In this document: positions 34,782 through 43,170 of the stretch, one piece after another
How positions within the stretch are numbered: position 1 is the first letter of the stretch
How the letters are laid out: every line of letters begins with the position of its first letter
Assembly (NCBI RefSeq): GCF_030676955.1
Contig: NZ_JAUUUU010000001.1
Location: 496,001 to 560,000 of the forward strand
From: Porticoccus litoralis
Lineage (GTDB): Bacteria; Pseudomonadota; Gammaproteobacteria; Pseudomonadales; Porticoccaceae
Length of the DNA: 64,000 nucleotides
Direction: 5' to 3'
Made by a program: the position numbers and the translations under genes
Notes under the pieces: model-generated
What the model was told of the DNA's origin: nothing
What the model saw: the letters and a program-made list of their open reading frames with translations, nothing else
Databases searched by the model: none

Positions 34782-35198
34782 GTCATTGTGGCGAACACGG
34801 CTGATGTAAGTAGCGCTAACGGTATCCATGTTGACCAGGTGATTCATCAACCAACGCGGGAATTCCGTGAGCAGGTAGTCTTTCAGCCGCGCCACATCCC
34901 GGTGACTTCGCCAATACCCCAGTTCTTTACCCATGTCTTCAAGCACATGACGGTGCTCGGCCACATGCAATTCGTAAGCGGGAAAACCGTATTTCTCCAT
35001 TTCCCGGTCTTCATGTTCAAAATGCACGATGTGGTGGTCCAGTAATTTGGCAAACTCCCGCTCTATTTTCTCGGCATGGTCCAGAGGCGAACCCTCGCTG
35101 AGCAAGATTTCCAGGTGGTTACTGATATCCAGAGCTTCCTGATGGTCGCGATTCAGGAAAGAAAGGTCTACTTTGGGAATGTTGTGATGATCGAGCAT
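34758..35198 (-). CDS. Bacteriohemerythrin
   Basis: A 146-residue single-domain hemerythrin, an O2-binding di-iron four-helix bundle. The iron ligands appear in order: an early His in NRDHQEALD, HHIVHFEHEDREME, ELHVAEHRH and WLMNHLVNMDT. ATG 35198 follows GGAGG, which decides it over a longer frame to 35228. Role could be O2 storage or sensing for microaerobic life; no regulator domain is fused. Confidence 0.93.
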   Translation of the reverse strand: MLDHHNIPKVDLSFLNRDHQEALDISNHLEILLSEGSPLDHAEKIEREFAKLLDHHIVHFEHEDREMEKYGFPAYELHVAEHRHVLEDMGKELGYWRSHRDVARLKDYLLTEFPRWLMNHLVNMDTVSATYISRVRHNDLDQAKGF

Positions 35199-35355
35199 AG
35201 CAAGCACCCTCCAACGTTGGAGTTTCAACCTACACGAAAACGGGGTGTCTCGAGATGATGAAAATCAACTCGGATTGCATTCCCTGTAACATGGCTAACC
35301 TTCCAGCCCAAAGGTAGAATAACTTTTTTACCCAAACACCCGATTGAGGTCTTCT

Positions 35356-38274
35356 ATGAGTGCACAGGCACACCCTGCCTTCGAATTTCTGCGCAGCGAG
35401 CGTGTGGAGTCACTAAACATTGATGTGGCGGAATACCGCCATCGCAAAACCGGCGCCCAACACATCCATATCAGCACCGACAACCCGGAAAACGTGTTTC
35501 TGGTGGCCTTGCGCACGGTGCCCCATGACTCAACCGGTGTCGCCCATATTCTCGAACACACGGCACTCTGTGGCAGCGAGAAATACCCGGTGCGCGACCC
35601 GTTTTTTATGATGATTCGGCGCTCCCTCAACACCTTTATGAACGCCTTTACCAGTTCCGACTGGACCGCCTATCCGTTCGCCAGCCAGAACCGTAAGGAT
35701 TTCAACAACCTGCTCGATGTCTACCTGGACGCAGTGTTCTTCTCCCGTCTGGATGAGCTGGACTTCTGCCAGGAAGGCCACCGGGTGGAATTTGCCGAGC
35801 CGGAAAACCCCGACTCACCACTGGTCTACAAGGGCGTGGTCTACAACGAGATGAAGGGGGCCATGAGTTCGGTCTCTTCCACCCTGTGGCATACCATGTG
35901 CGAATACTTGTATCCCACCACCACCTATCACTACAACAGTGGTGGTGATCCGGCCTGTATTCCCGACCTGACCTACGAGCAACTGAAAAGTTTTTATAAA
36001 ACCCACTACCACCCGTCCAACGCTATTTTCATGACCTTTGGGGATATTCCGGCGGCAGAGTTACAGGAAAGCTTTGAAGCCAAGGCGTTGAGCCGGTTCG
36101 ACAAGCTCGACGTGCATATTGCTGTTCCCGATGAACAGCGTTACCGGGAACCCCTCACCGTAGAGCAGCCCTATGCCTTTAACGAGGAAGGCAGCGCCGA
36201 CGAGAAAACCCATATTGTCATGGGCTGGCTGCTGGGCAAAGCTACCGATCTGGAGGCCAGCATGGAAGCGCACCTGCTGTGCAGTGTGCTACTGGATAAC
36301 AGTGCTTCCCCTTTGCAGAGAGCCCTGGAAACCACTTCTCTCGGCACCTCCCCCTCCCCCATGTGCGGATTGGATGATTCCCAGCGGGAGCTTTGTTTCC
36401 TGTGTGGTATTGAGGGCAGCGAAAGCAACCGTGCCGACGACCTCGAAAAGCTGGTGCTGGACGTTTTGCGGGAAGTTACTGAAAACGGTATACCCCAGGA
36501 GCAACTGGAAGCCTCTTTGCATCAACTGGAACTGCAGCAGCGGGAAATTGGCGGCGACAGCTACCCCTACGGCCTGCAACTGATCCTCACATCCCTGACC
36601 AGTGCCACCCATCGGGGTGACCCTATCGCCCTGCTGAACCTGGACCCGGTACTGGAGAAACTGCGCGCCAATATTCAGGACCCGGAATACATCAAACAGC
36701 TCACCCGTCGGCTGTTACTGGACAATTTGCATCGGGTGCGTCTCACCATGTCTCCCGATACGCAACTGTCAGCGCAACGGGAAGCGCTGGAAGCTGAAAA
36801 GCTGGCGGCCATCAAGAACAAACTTGATGCAGAGGGTAAGCAGGCGGTCGTGGCGCGTGCCGAGGCCCTGAAACAGCGGCAAGAAAGAAAGGACGACGAA
36901 TCCATTTTGCCCAAGGTAGGTCTGGAAGACGTTCCCCCGGAAATGGCCTATGTGTCGGCTACAGATCGACAAACCAGTCCCCTGCCTCTGACCCGCTACA
37001 GCGCTGGCACCAATGGGTTGGTGTACCAGCAGGTCATTCTGTCGCTGCCGACTTTTAGTAATGAGCAGTTGGATTTACTGCCCATTTACTGCCAGAGCCT
37101 CACCGAGTTGGGCGTGGGCGACAAGGATTATTTGGGCACCCAGCTGTGGCAGTCACGGGTGTGTGGCAGCATTAATGCCTATGCGAGTGTTCGCGGTAAA
37201 CCCGATGATGTGCAGCACCTGTCGGGCTTTATGACCCTGTCCGCCAAGGGGCTGAGTAACAACCACGGGGAATTGAGCGAACTGATGCAGGCGACACTGG
37301 AAAGCGTGCATTTTGACGAACTATCCCGTATCCGCGAACTGATTGCCCAAACACGCGCCCGCCGGGAAAGCAGTGTCACCGGCAACGGTCACAGCCTCGC
37401 CATGACGGCAGCATCCAGCGGCATCAGCCCGGGAGCACGGCTCACCCATCACTGGGGCGGACTGGCAGGCATCCAATATATCAAACAACTGGATGCCGCT
37501 CTGGCTGACTCGGGCGAACTGGAGAGGCTGGCCCAGCAACTGGTAGAGATTCATCAATTAATACTGAACGCACCCAGGCAATACCTGCTGGTGGGTGAGG
37601 AAGAAAAACTGGCGGATTACAGGCAGACCTTGCAACAACATGCCAGCGGGGGTACTTCAGACGGCTTCCAGGCATTCAGCCAACCCGGGGTTAATCAGCC
37701 CGTGGCGGAGTTGTGGAAGGCAAATACCCAGGTGAATTTCTGCGCCAAAGCCTATCCCACGGTGCCCACGGCTCATCCGGATGCTGCGCCCTTGACCGTA
37801 CTGGGTGGTTTCCTGCGCAATGGCTACCTGCACCGGGCCATCCGCGAACAGGGCGGTGCCTACGGCGGCGGCGCCAGCCAGGAAAACAATGTCGGCGCCT
37901 TCCGTTTCTATTCCTACCGGGACCCGCGAATTGAAGGCACTCTTAACGACTTTGATGCCGCACTCGACTGGCTACAGAACGAAAGCCACGAATGGCAGCA
38001 GGTGGAGGAAGCCATTCTGGGTGTGATTGGCAGCCTGGACAAACCCGGCTCCCCCGCTGGAGAGGCCAAAGAAACATTCCATGCTGAACTGTTCGGCCGC
38101 ACCCGTGAGGTGCGAGAGAATTTCAGGAACCGCGTACGCCAGGTACAACTGGACGACCTGAAACGTGTCGCTGCCACCTACCTGACACCGGAGCGTGCCA
38201 GTACCGCAGTGATCACCAACCCCGACCAGGCCAAGCTGGCGGATGCGCTGAAACTGACCCCGGTATCCCTTTAG
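35356..38274 (+). CDS. M16C insulinase-family metallopeptidase (PreP-like)
   Basis: A 972-residue zinc peptidase in the presequence-protease subfamily: four M16 domains in one chain. The inverted zinc motif HILEH (about residue 75) is in VAHILEHTALCGSEKYPVRDPF, with the distal Glu in YNEMKGAMSS; the C-terminal half contains the Arg/Tyr substrate-binding REQGGAYGGG segment. It degrades short unstructured peptides. The downstream thioesterase gene starts on the last base of its stop, so the M16, thioesterase and cmoA genes are coupled. Confidence 0.93.
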   Translation: MSAQAHPAFEFLRSERVESLNIDVAEYRHRKTGAQHIHISTDNPENVFLVALRTVPHDSTGVAHILEHTALCGSEKYPVRDPFFMMIRRSLNTFMNAFTSSDWTAYPFASQNRKDFNNLLDVYLDAVFFSRLDELDFCQEGHRVEFAEPENPDSPLVYKGVVYNEMKGAMSSVSSTLWHTMCEYLYPTTTYHYNSGGDPACIPDLTYEQLKSFYKTHYHPSNAIFMTFGDIPAAELQESFEAKALSRFDKLDVHIAVPDEQRYREPLTVEQPYAFNEEGSADEKTHIVMGWLLGKATDLEASMEAHLLCSVLLDNSASPLQRALETTSLGTSPSPMCGLDDSQRELCFLCGIEGSESNRADDLEKLVLDVLREVTENGIPQEQLEASLHQLELQQREIGGDSYPYGLQLILTSLTSATHRGDPIALLNLDPVLEKLRANIQDPEYIKQLTRRLLLDNLHRVRLTMSPDTQLSAQREALEAEKLAAIKNKLDAEGKQAVVARAEALKQRQERKDDESILPKVGLEDVPPEMAYVSATDRQTSPLPLTRYSAGTNGLVYQQVILSLPTFSNEQLDLLPIYCQSLTELGVGDKDYLGTQLWQSRVCGSINAYASVRGKPDDVQHLSGFMTLSAKGLSNNHGELSELMQATLESVHFDELSRIRELIAQTRARRESSVTGNGHSLAMTAASSGISPGARLTHHWGGLAGIQYIKQLDAALADSGELERLAQQLVEIHQLILNAPRQYLLVGEEEKLADYRQTLQQHASGGTSDGFQAFSQPGVNQPVAELWKANTQVNFCAKAYPTVPTAHPDAAPLTVLGGFLRNGYLHRAIREQGGAYGGGASQENNVGAFRFYSYRDPRIEGTLNDFDAALDWLQNESHEWQQVEEAILGVIGSLDKPGSPAGEAKETFHAELFGRTREVRENFRNRVRQVQLDDLKRVAATYLTPERASTAVITNPDQAKLADALKLTPVSL

Positions 38275-38678
38275 TGTTCGAGTTTCATATCGATCCGCGA
38301 TTTTCGGAAACCGATGCCCTGGGCCATATCAACAACACGGTGTTACCGGTGTGGTTCGAGGCGGCGCGCGCGGACCTCTTCCGCCTCGTACACCCGCGCC
38401 TGACCCGGGACGACTGGCCGATGATTCTGGCGAGCATCAAGGTGGATTTTATCGATCAGATCCATCTCGGCGGTGGAGTCACGATCCGCACGGGCATTCA
38501 GAAAATCGGCACCAAATCCTTTACCGTCGAGCAGCAGGCTTTCCAACATGACAAGCTGGTCGCCCGGGGAGAAGCTGTGCTGGTGTGGTTCGATTACCGG
38601 CAACAGACTTCCCAACCCATTCCCGAAGAGGTCCGTCTTCTGCTGCAACCACACCTGCTGGAAAACAGCCCCGCATGA
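38274..38678 (+). CDS. Hotdog-fold acyl-CoA thioesterase (YbgC/4HBT-like)
   Basis: A 134-residue 4-hydroxybenzoyl-CoA-thioesterase family protein. The catalytic loop FSETDALGHINNTVLPVWFEAAR holds the Asp and the following helix; SIKVDFIDQIHLGG forms the central strand. It starts with GTG 38274, overlapping the previous stop by one base, and ends overlapping cmoA (ATGA). Acyl substrate unknown. Confidence 0.88.
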   Translation: MFEFHIDPRFSETDALGHINNTVLPVWFEAARADLFRLVHPRLTRDDWPMILASIKVDFIDQIHLGGGVTIRTGIQKIGTKSFTVEQQAFQHDKLVARGEAVLVWFDYRQQTSQPIPEEVRLLLQPHLLENSPA

Positions 38679-39400
38679 GCAAAGACAATATTTATGACAC
38701 GCCGCAATTGAGCATTGCCGGATTCCGCTTTGACCGGGCAGTAGCCTCGGTGTTTCCGGACATGATCAAGCGCTCAGTGCCCGGCTATGAAACCATCATC
38801 GCCATGACCGGCACACTGGCAGAAAGATATGTTCAATCCGGCAGCCGTTGTTACGACCTGGGCTGCTCCCTGGGTGCCTCTACCATCGCCATGCGCCATC
38901 ATATTCCCCACGACAACTGTCAGATCATCGCCGTGGATAACAGCGAGGCCATGCTCGCCCAGTGTCGCGAGGTGCTGGCACAGGACGATGGCAGAGTACC
39001 GGTGGAACTGCTCTTCGACGACGTACAAAATGTCGAGGTCACTAATGCTTCCATGGCGGTGCTGAATTTCACCCTGCAATTCATTCCCGTGGCCCAGCGC
39101 AGTGAACTGCTCCAGCACATCGCCGACGGCCTGCGACCGGGCGGCGTATTGGTACTGTCGGAAAAAGTCGCTTTCGAGGACCCGCAACACCAGCAACTGA
39201 TGATAGAACTTCACCACAACTTCAAACGCGCCAACGGATACAGTGATCTGGAAATCAGCCAGAAGCGCTCGGCGCTGGAAGACGTGCTGGTGCCAGAAAC
39301 CCTGGCCGTCCACCGCCAACGACTCAGAGATGCCGGTTTCAGCAGCGTCGACGTCTGGTTCCAGTGCTTTAATTTCGCCTCACTCATCGCCATTAAATAA
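38675..39400 (+). CDS. cmoA: Carboxy-S-adenosyl-L-methionine synthase CmoA
   Basis: Makes carboxy-SAM from SAM and prephenate for cmo5U34 synthesis. The 241-residue protein has SRCYDLGCSLGASTIAMRHHI (SAM motif), VAVDNS-like IIAVDNSEAMLAQCR, and the VVLNFTLQF-like AVLNFTLQFIPVAQR segment found in CmoA. Length matches E. coli CmoA (247). ATG 38675 overlaps the thioesterase stop; cmoB begins two bases after its end, as in most gammaproteobacteria. Confidence 0.95.
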   Translation: MSKDNIYDTPQLSIAGFRFDRAVASVFPDMIKRSVPGYETIIAMTGTLAERYVQSGSRCYDLGCSLGASTIAMRHHIPHDNCQIIAVDNSEAMLAQCREVLAQDDGRVPVELLFDDVQNVEVTNASMAVLNFTLQFIPVAQRSELLQHIADGLRPGGVLVLSEKVAFEDPQHQQLMIELHHNFKRANGYSDLEISQKRSALEDVLVPETLAVHRQRLRDAGFSSVDVWFQCFNFASLIAIK

Positions 39401-39402
39401 CC

Positions 39403-40371
39403 ATGATCGACTTTGCCCCACTGATCGCCAAACTGGCCGAAGGCCCCCTCGCACCCTGGGCGGAATTACTACCGCAACAGGTCGCCGACGGCATGGCCGT
39501 GGAACGCTGGGGCGACCTGCCAGATTGGCAGGCGGTGCTGGAACAATTACCAGGCCTGCTGCCATCCCACATCGACCTGAAAGACAGCGTGACTATTGGC
39601 GACGACGCCGACTGCGACGAAGCTACCCGAAAGCAACTTCGCGAAGTGCTAATGGGACTGCACCCCTGGCGCAAAGGCCCTTACAACCTGTTCGGTCTGC
39701 ACCTGGATACCGAGTGGCGCTCTGACTGGAAATGGGACCGGGTGGCACCACACCTGGCGCCCCTCAAAGACAGGCTGGTGCTGGATGTGGGCTGCGGCAA
39801 CGGCTACCACTGCTGGCGCATGTTGGGCGAAGGTGCCCAGCGGGTGATTGGCATCGATCCATCCTGTAAATTCGTGCACCAGTTCTACGCTATGAAACAC
39901 TTCATTGGCGACTGCCCGGCGGACGTGCTGCCGGTGGGTATCGAGCAGTTGCCGGAGGGTTTACAGGCCTTTGATACGGTGTTTTCCATGGGCGTTTTTT
40001 ACCACCGTCGCGCCCCCATGGATCACCTGCGGGAACTGAAAGACTGCCTGCGCCCAGGCGGACAGCTGGTACTGGAAACGCTGGTCATCGAAGGGGAATT
40101 GGGTGAAGTGCTGGTACCCGAGGGACGCTACGCCAAGATGCGCAATGTCTGGTTTCTACCGAGCCCGGATACCATGCTGTCCTGGCTGCGCAAATGTGGC
40201 TTTGCCAATCCGCGCATGGTGGACTTCACCCCCACCACCGTGGAAGAACAGCGACCGACCGAGTGGATGACCTTTGAGTCGCTGCCAGATTTTCTCGACC
40301 CGGCGGACCATAGCCGGACTATTGAAGGCCATCCGGGGCCGATTAGAGCGGTATTCCTGGCTGAATCTTGA
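39403..40371 (+). CDS. cmoB: tRNA U34 carboxymethyltransferase CmoB
   Basis: Transfers the carboxymethyl group of carboxy-SAM to ho5U34 of tRNA. The 322-residue protein (E. coli 323) contains KGPYNLFGLHLDTEWRSDWKW, LVLDVGCGNGYHCWRMLGEGA (SAM/Cx-SAM site) and SMGVFYHRRAPMDHL, all CmoB signatures. Directly follows cmoA. It meets the fldA gene tail to tail. Confidence 0.97.
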   Translation: MIDFAPLIAKLAEGPLAPWAELLPQQVADGMAVERWGDLPDWQAVLEQLPGLLPSHIDLKDSVTIGDDADCDEATRKQLREVLMGLHPWRKGPYNLFGLHLDTEWRSDWKWDRVAPHLAPLKDRLVLDVGCGNGYHCWRMLGEGAQRVIGIDPSCKFVHQFYAMKHFIGDCPADVLPVGIEQLPEGLQAFDTVFSMGVFYHRRAPMDHLRELKDCLRPGGQLVLETLVIEGELGEVLVPEGRYAKMRNVWFLPSPDTMLSWLRKCGFANPRMVDFTPTTVEEQRPTEWMTFESLPDFLDPADHSRTIEGHPGPIRAVFLAES

Positions 40372-40392
40372 AGAAGAAACGATGGCTGGCGA

Positions 40393-40947
40393 TCAGTCGT
40401 CCAGTTCGATCACGGGGGTATCGAGCCCAAACTCAGCGTGAATCTGCACGCACCAGCGGTTAAGGCGCTCGGCAGTCTGATCGGGCTGCTGGTCCTCATC
40501 AATGGCCAGCCCCACAAACAGGCCCTGACCCGGAATCTCAGCTTTGGATGCATCGTAATCGTAGCCCTGGGTAGGCCAGTGGCCAATAATGCGATCCGCG
40601 CTGCGTTCCACCACATCATGAAGCATGCCCATGGCATCAAGAAAAAAGTCACCGTAACCAAACTGGTCGCCGAGGCCAATAAAGGCCACGGTTTTACCAG
40701 AAAAGTCGAGGGCTTCCACATCTTCCCAGAAATCCTCCCAATCGGACTGGATCTGACCGAAGTCCCAGGTGGGGATACCGAGAATCAGCTTGTCATAGTC
40801 CAGGAACTCCAACTGGGTGACTTCGCCGATATCGTGGATGTCCACCACGTCCTCACCCAGTCGGCGCGCAATGCGATGGGCAACGGACTCGGTGTTGCCC
40901 TCGTCACTGCCAAAAAACAAGCCAATTTTGCTGGATACTGTGGTCAC
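40393..40947 (-). CDS. fldA: Flavodoxin FldA
   Basis: A 184-residue long-chain flavodoxin. The FMN phosphate loop GLFFGSDEGNTESVAHRI, GIPTWDFGQIQSDWEDFWE and GLGDQFGYGDFFLDAMG match FldA. The acidic surface is typical of electron carriers for biosynthetic reductive enzymes. I place the start at GTG 40947, preceded by AGGGG; frames extending to 41070 add unlike sequence. A paralogue (fldB) lies 14 kb to the left. Confidence 0.92.
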   Translation of the reverse strand: MTTVSSKIGLFFGSDEGNTESVAHRIARRLGEDVVDIHDIGEVTQLEFLDYDKLILGIPTWDFGQIQSDWEDFWEDVEALDFSGKTVAFIGLGDQFGYGDFFLDAMGMLHDVVERSADRIIGHWPTQGYDYDASKAEIPGQGLFVGLAIDEDQQPDQTAERLNRWCVQIHAEFGLDTPVIELDD

Positions 40948-41079
40948 TAAAGCCCCTGGATAGAATGCCACTGAAAAAATCAGCGCGAATTTTCCCAGCT
41001 TAGGTATCTGGAAACAACTGCCGGAGAACAGAAAATTTGGCGACACAACCCGCGGAAGCAGGTTCCACAATCTACTTAT

Positions 41080-42309
41080 TCAAAAATAGCGGCTGAGTTG
41101 CAGTTGGATGTAGTCATCCCGACTAAACGAGTAGAGTGGCTCATCCTGTTCCGCATTGGTGATGGTCCGCAGGCGCAGCTCCAGAGAAATACTGTCACCA
41201 AAACGCCGCTCGGCTTCTATGTTAAAGAATGTTTCCGAGGTTTTTTTATCGACCACCGCGCCCACCAGAATGGCGGTATCCTGCGGATCGTTTAAGGACC
41301 AGCGAACGCCCATAAACACATCATTGTCCGCTGTGGATACCGGCTCCAGAGAAGAGCGTTCATCGTATTGATATTCCAGCAAAATGCCGATGTCGGCATC
41401 GGTCTCATTCACCTGGTAAAAGGTGTATTCAAACCCTGCGACACCGGCCGCAAAGGTTTCATCAAAGCCATCCCTGACGATAGCCTCCAGCTTCCACAAC
41501 CAGGCGTCTCTGGTGTATTGCAGGTCGAGCCCCACCTGGTCAATCTGATCATAAAAGGGTTTCAGCTCACGCCCATTGTCGGCAAGCAACAACCTGGGTT
41601 CACGGCTGGTACCGCGGAAATAATAAAGGCCTATGTCCACGTCGCCAAAGTAGTGACTGTAGCGCAGCGCAACATCCACATGCTTTTCTTTAGCACCGGA
41701 TTCATAGTCAGCATCATCCCAATCGACGGGCAAGGGGGAGCGAAAGCGGCCATCCAGACCGGGAAATGTGCGTTCCCTGAAGTAGGGAAGCAGGTAGACA
41801 TTAAGCAATCCCCAGTCTTTCTGCACAGCCAGATTGACCATGGGTTGCCCCAGCTTGTCTTCCTGATCGATGTCTTCGACCAGGTCAGTCTGGTTGACGA
41901 TATCTACTAGGTGAACCGATTCTGTCACGCCCCAGAAAACCTTGTTGAAACCGACCAGAACTTCAAATTGATCGCCCTCAAAAGCCCAATAGGCTTCGCG
42001 AAGATCAAGGTGACGTCGCTCCTCGTCGTTTTCATCCCAACGGGCAAAGGGGATAAACGACGCCCTTTGATCACCGTCTTCACTGCGCCAGCGAGCTTCC
42101 CATTCTGCCGAGACGGACACCTCTAAATCACTGCTATTTTGTCCAGGCCACAAGGCGTCTTGAGAGAAACCCCGCAACTGCAGTGCAGTATTTCCGGAAA
42201 AATCCCACTCAGAATCACCGGCAAGTGCGTGACTGGCAACAATGGCCAGCATCAGCGCAGCAAGTAAACCCGGCATCGACGTACGAAGGCTGTTTTTTAA
42301 ATCCATCAT
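41080..42309 (-). CDS. Outer-membrane beta-barrel protein (DUF1302/TonB-independent porin-like)
   Basis: A 409-residue exported protein: signal peptide to about residue 30 (MPGLLAALMLAIVASHALA), then alternating beta strands rich in aromatic residues and ending SRYF, the C-terminal aromatic signature recognised by the Bam complex. DLREAYWAFEGDQFEVLVGFNKVFWGVTES resembles DUF1302 barrels. It starts on the stop of the LolA-like gene (ATGA), and follows an RND transporter gene, so the operon spans inner membrane, periplasm and outer membrane. Confidence 0.82.
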   Translation of the reverse strand: MMDLKNSLRTSMPGLLAALMLAIVASHALAGDSEWDFSGNTALQLRGFSQDALWPGQNSSDLEVSVSAEWEARWRSEDGDQRASFIPFARWDENDEERRHLDLREAYWAFEGDQFEVLVGFNKVFWGVTESVHLVDIVNQTDLVEDIDQEDKLGQPMVNLAVQKDWGLLNVYLLPYFRERTFPGLDGRFRSPLPVDWDDADYESGAKEKHVDVALRYSHYFGDVDIGLYYFRGTSREPRLLLADNGRELKPFYDQIDQVGLDLQYTRDAWLWKLEAIVRDGFDETFAAGVAGFEYTFYQVNETDADIGILLEYQYDERSSLEPVSTADNDVFMGVRWSLNDPQDTAILVGAVVDKKTSETFFNIEAERRFGDSISLELRLRTITNAEQDEPLYSFSRDDYIQLQLSRYF

Positions 42310-43109
42310 CGCAAACGGGACAAGCGGCCTTTTACAAAATCGTTGTCGGTTAATCCGACGCCAAATTGATACTCACCGTAAATTAAATCTGTACTTTTAT
42401 TGGTCTGTATATTTTTCATCACAAGACGGTGGGGCCGCCAGAATTTATCGTCATATTTTCTGTAATCTTCAAACAATAGTTCTTTAAGCAAGCTGCCACG
42501 GCGGTCATAGAATTCAATTTTACGAATTTGATATTCGGTGGTGTCCACCCAGGAAATCTGTTTTGTATAACCTGAATTTTCATAACGGGGGTAACGCTCT
42601 ACCACATCACACACCAAGTCTCCGCAGGGCTCTTCCCTCAAGTATTTATAACTGAATTTATTTAATTCGCTGGCGGTAAAATCTTCAAAGGCAAACTCTG
42701 AACCGACAAATGGGCCAGACTTATTCCGGGAAGAGATTCGCTTCACGCGCTTTAGCGCCGGCAGATAGAGCCACTGGTCATCCGGATCAAGAATTTTGGC
42801 ATGGGAAAGCAATGCTGTTCCTTCGATATCCTTTGGCGTTGAAAATAACACTAGGCTTTTGTCACCTACGGATTCATCGGGTATTTCCAGCGTCGTGAAA
42901 TCCATACTCCGAACAGACTCCTGTCCTGCGGCATTGCGAAGAACCATGGTCATTTCAGCTTTGCTGTCACCAAAACCGCGATCGGAACGATCCGAGCGCG
43001 CCGCCACATCAAATCCATGTTCTTCAGGCGTCTGGGAAAGTGCTGGCGAGGCCACCACAACACTCACCATCGATAAAACGGCGGCAGTCAATATCTGTAA
43101 CTGTGTCAT
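42306..43109 (-). CDS. LolA-like outer-membrane lipoprotein-sorting family protein
   Basis: A 267-residue periplasmic protein: signal peptide (LQILTAAVLSMVSVVVASPALS, cleaved near 25) and a LolA/LolB-type half-barrel domain, with the family's KMTMVLRN-like AEMTMVLRNAAGQ strand, DPDDQWLYLPALKRVKRISSRNKSGPFVGSEFAFED and SWVDTTEYQIRKIEFYDRRG. Such proteins accompany RND/MMPL pumps and are thought to carry a lipid in the cavity. It lies 61 bases after the RND gene and overlaps the barrel gene by four bases. Confidence 0.88.
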   Translation of the reverse strand: MTQLQILTAAVLSMVSVVVASPALSQTPEEHGFDVAARSDRSDRGFGDSKAEMTMVLRNAAGQESVRSMDFTTLEIPDESVGDKSLVLFSTPKDIEGTALLSHAKILDPDDQWLYLPALKRVKRISSRNKSGPFVGSEFAFEDFTASELNKFSYKYLREEPCGDLVCDVVERYPRYENSGYTKQISWVDTTEYQIRKIEFYDRRGSLLKELLFEDYRKYDDKFWRPHRLVMKNIQTNKSTDLIYGEYQFGVGLTDNDFVKGRLSRLR

Positions 43110-43170
43110 CTATTTCACCTTTATTTTTTTCATCTTTGGAAAAGAAAAATCTCTATTTTCATCATTTGTT

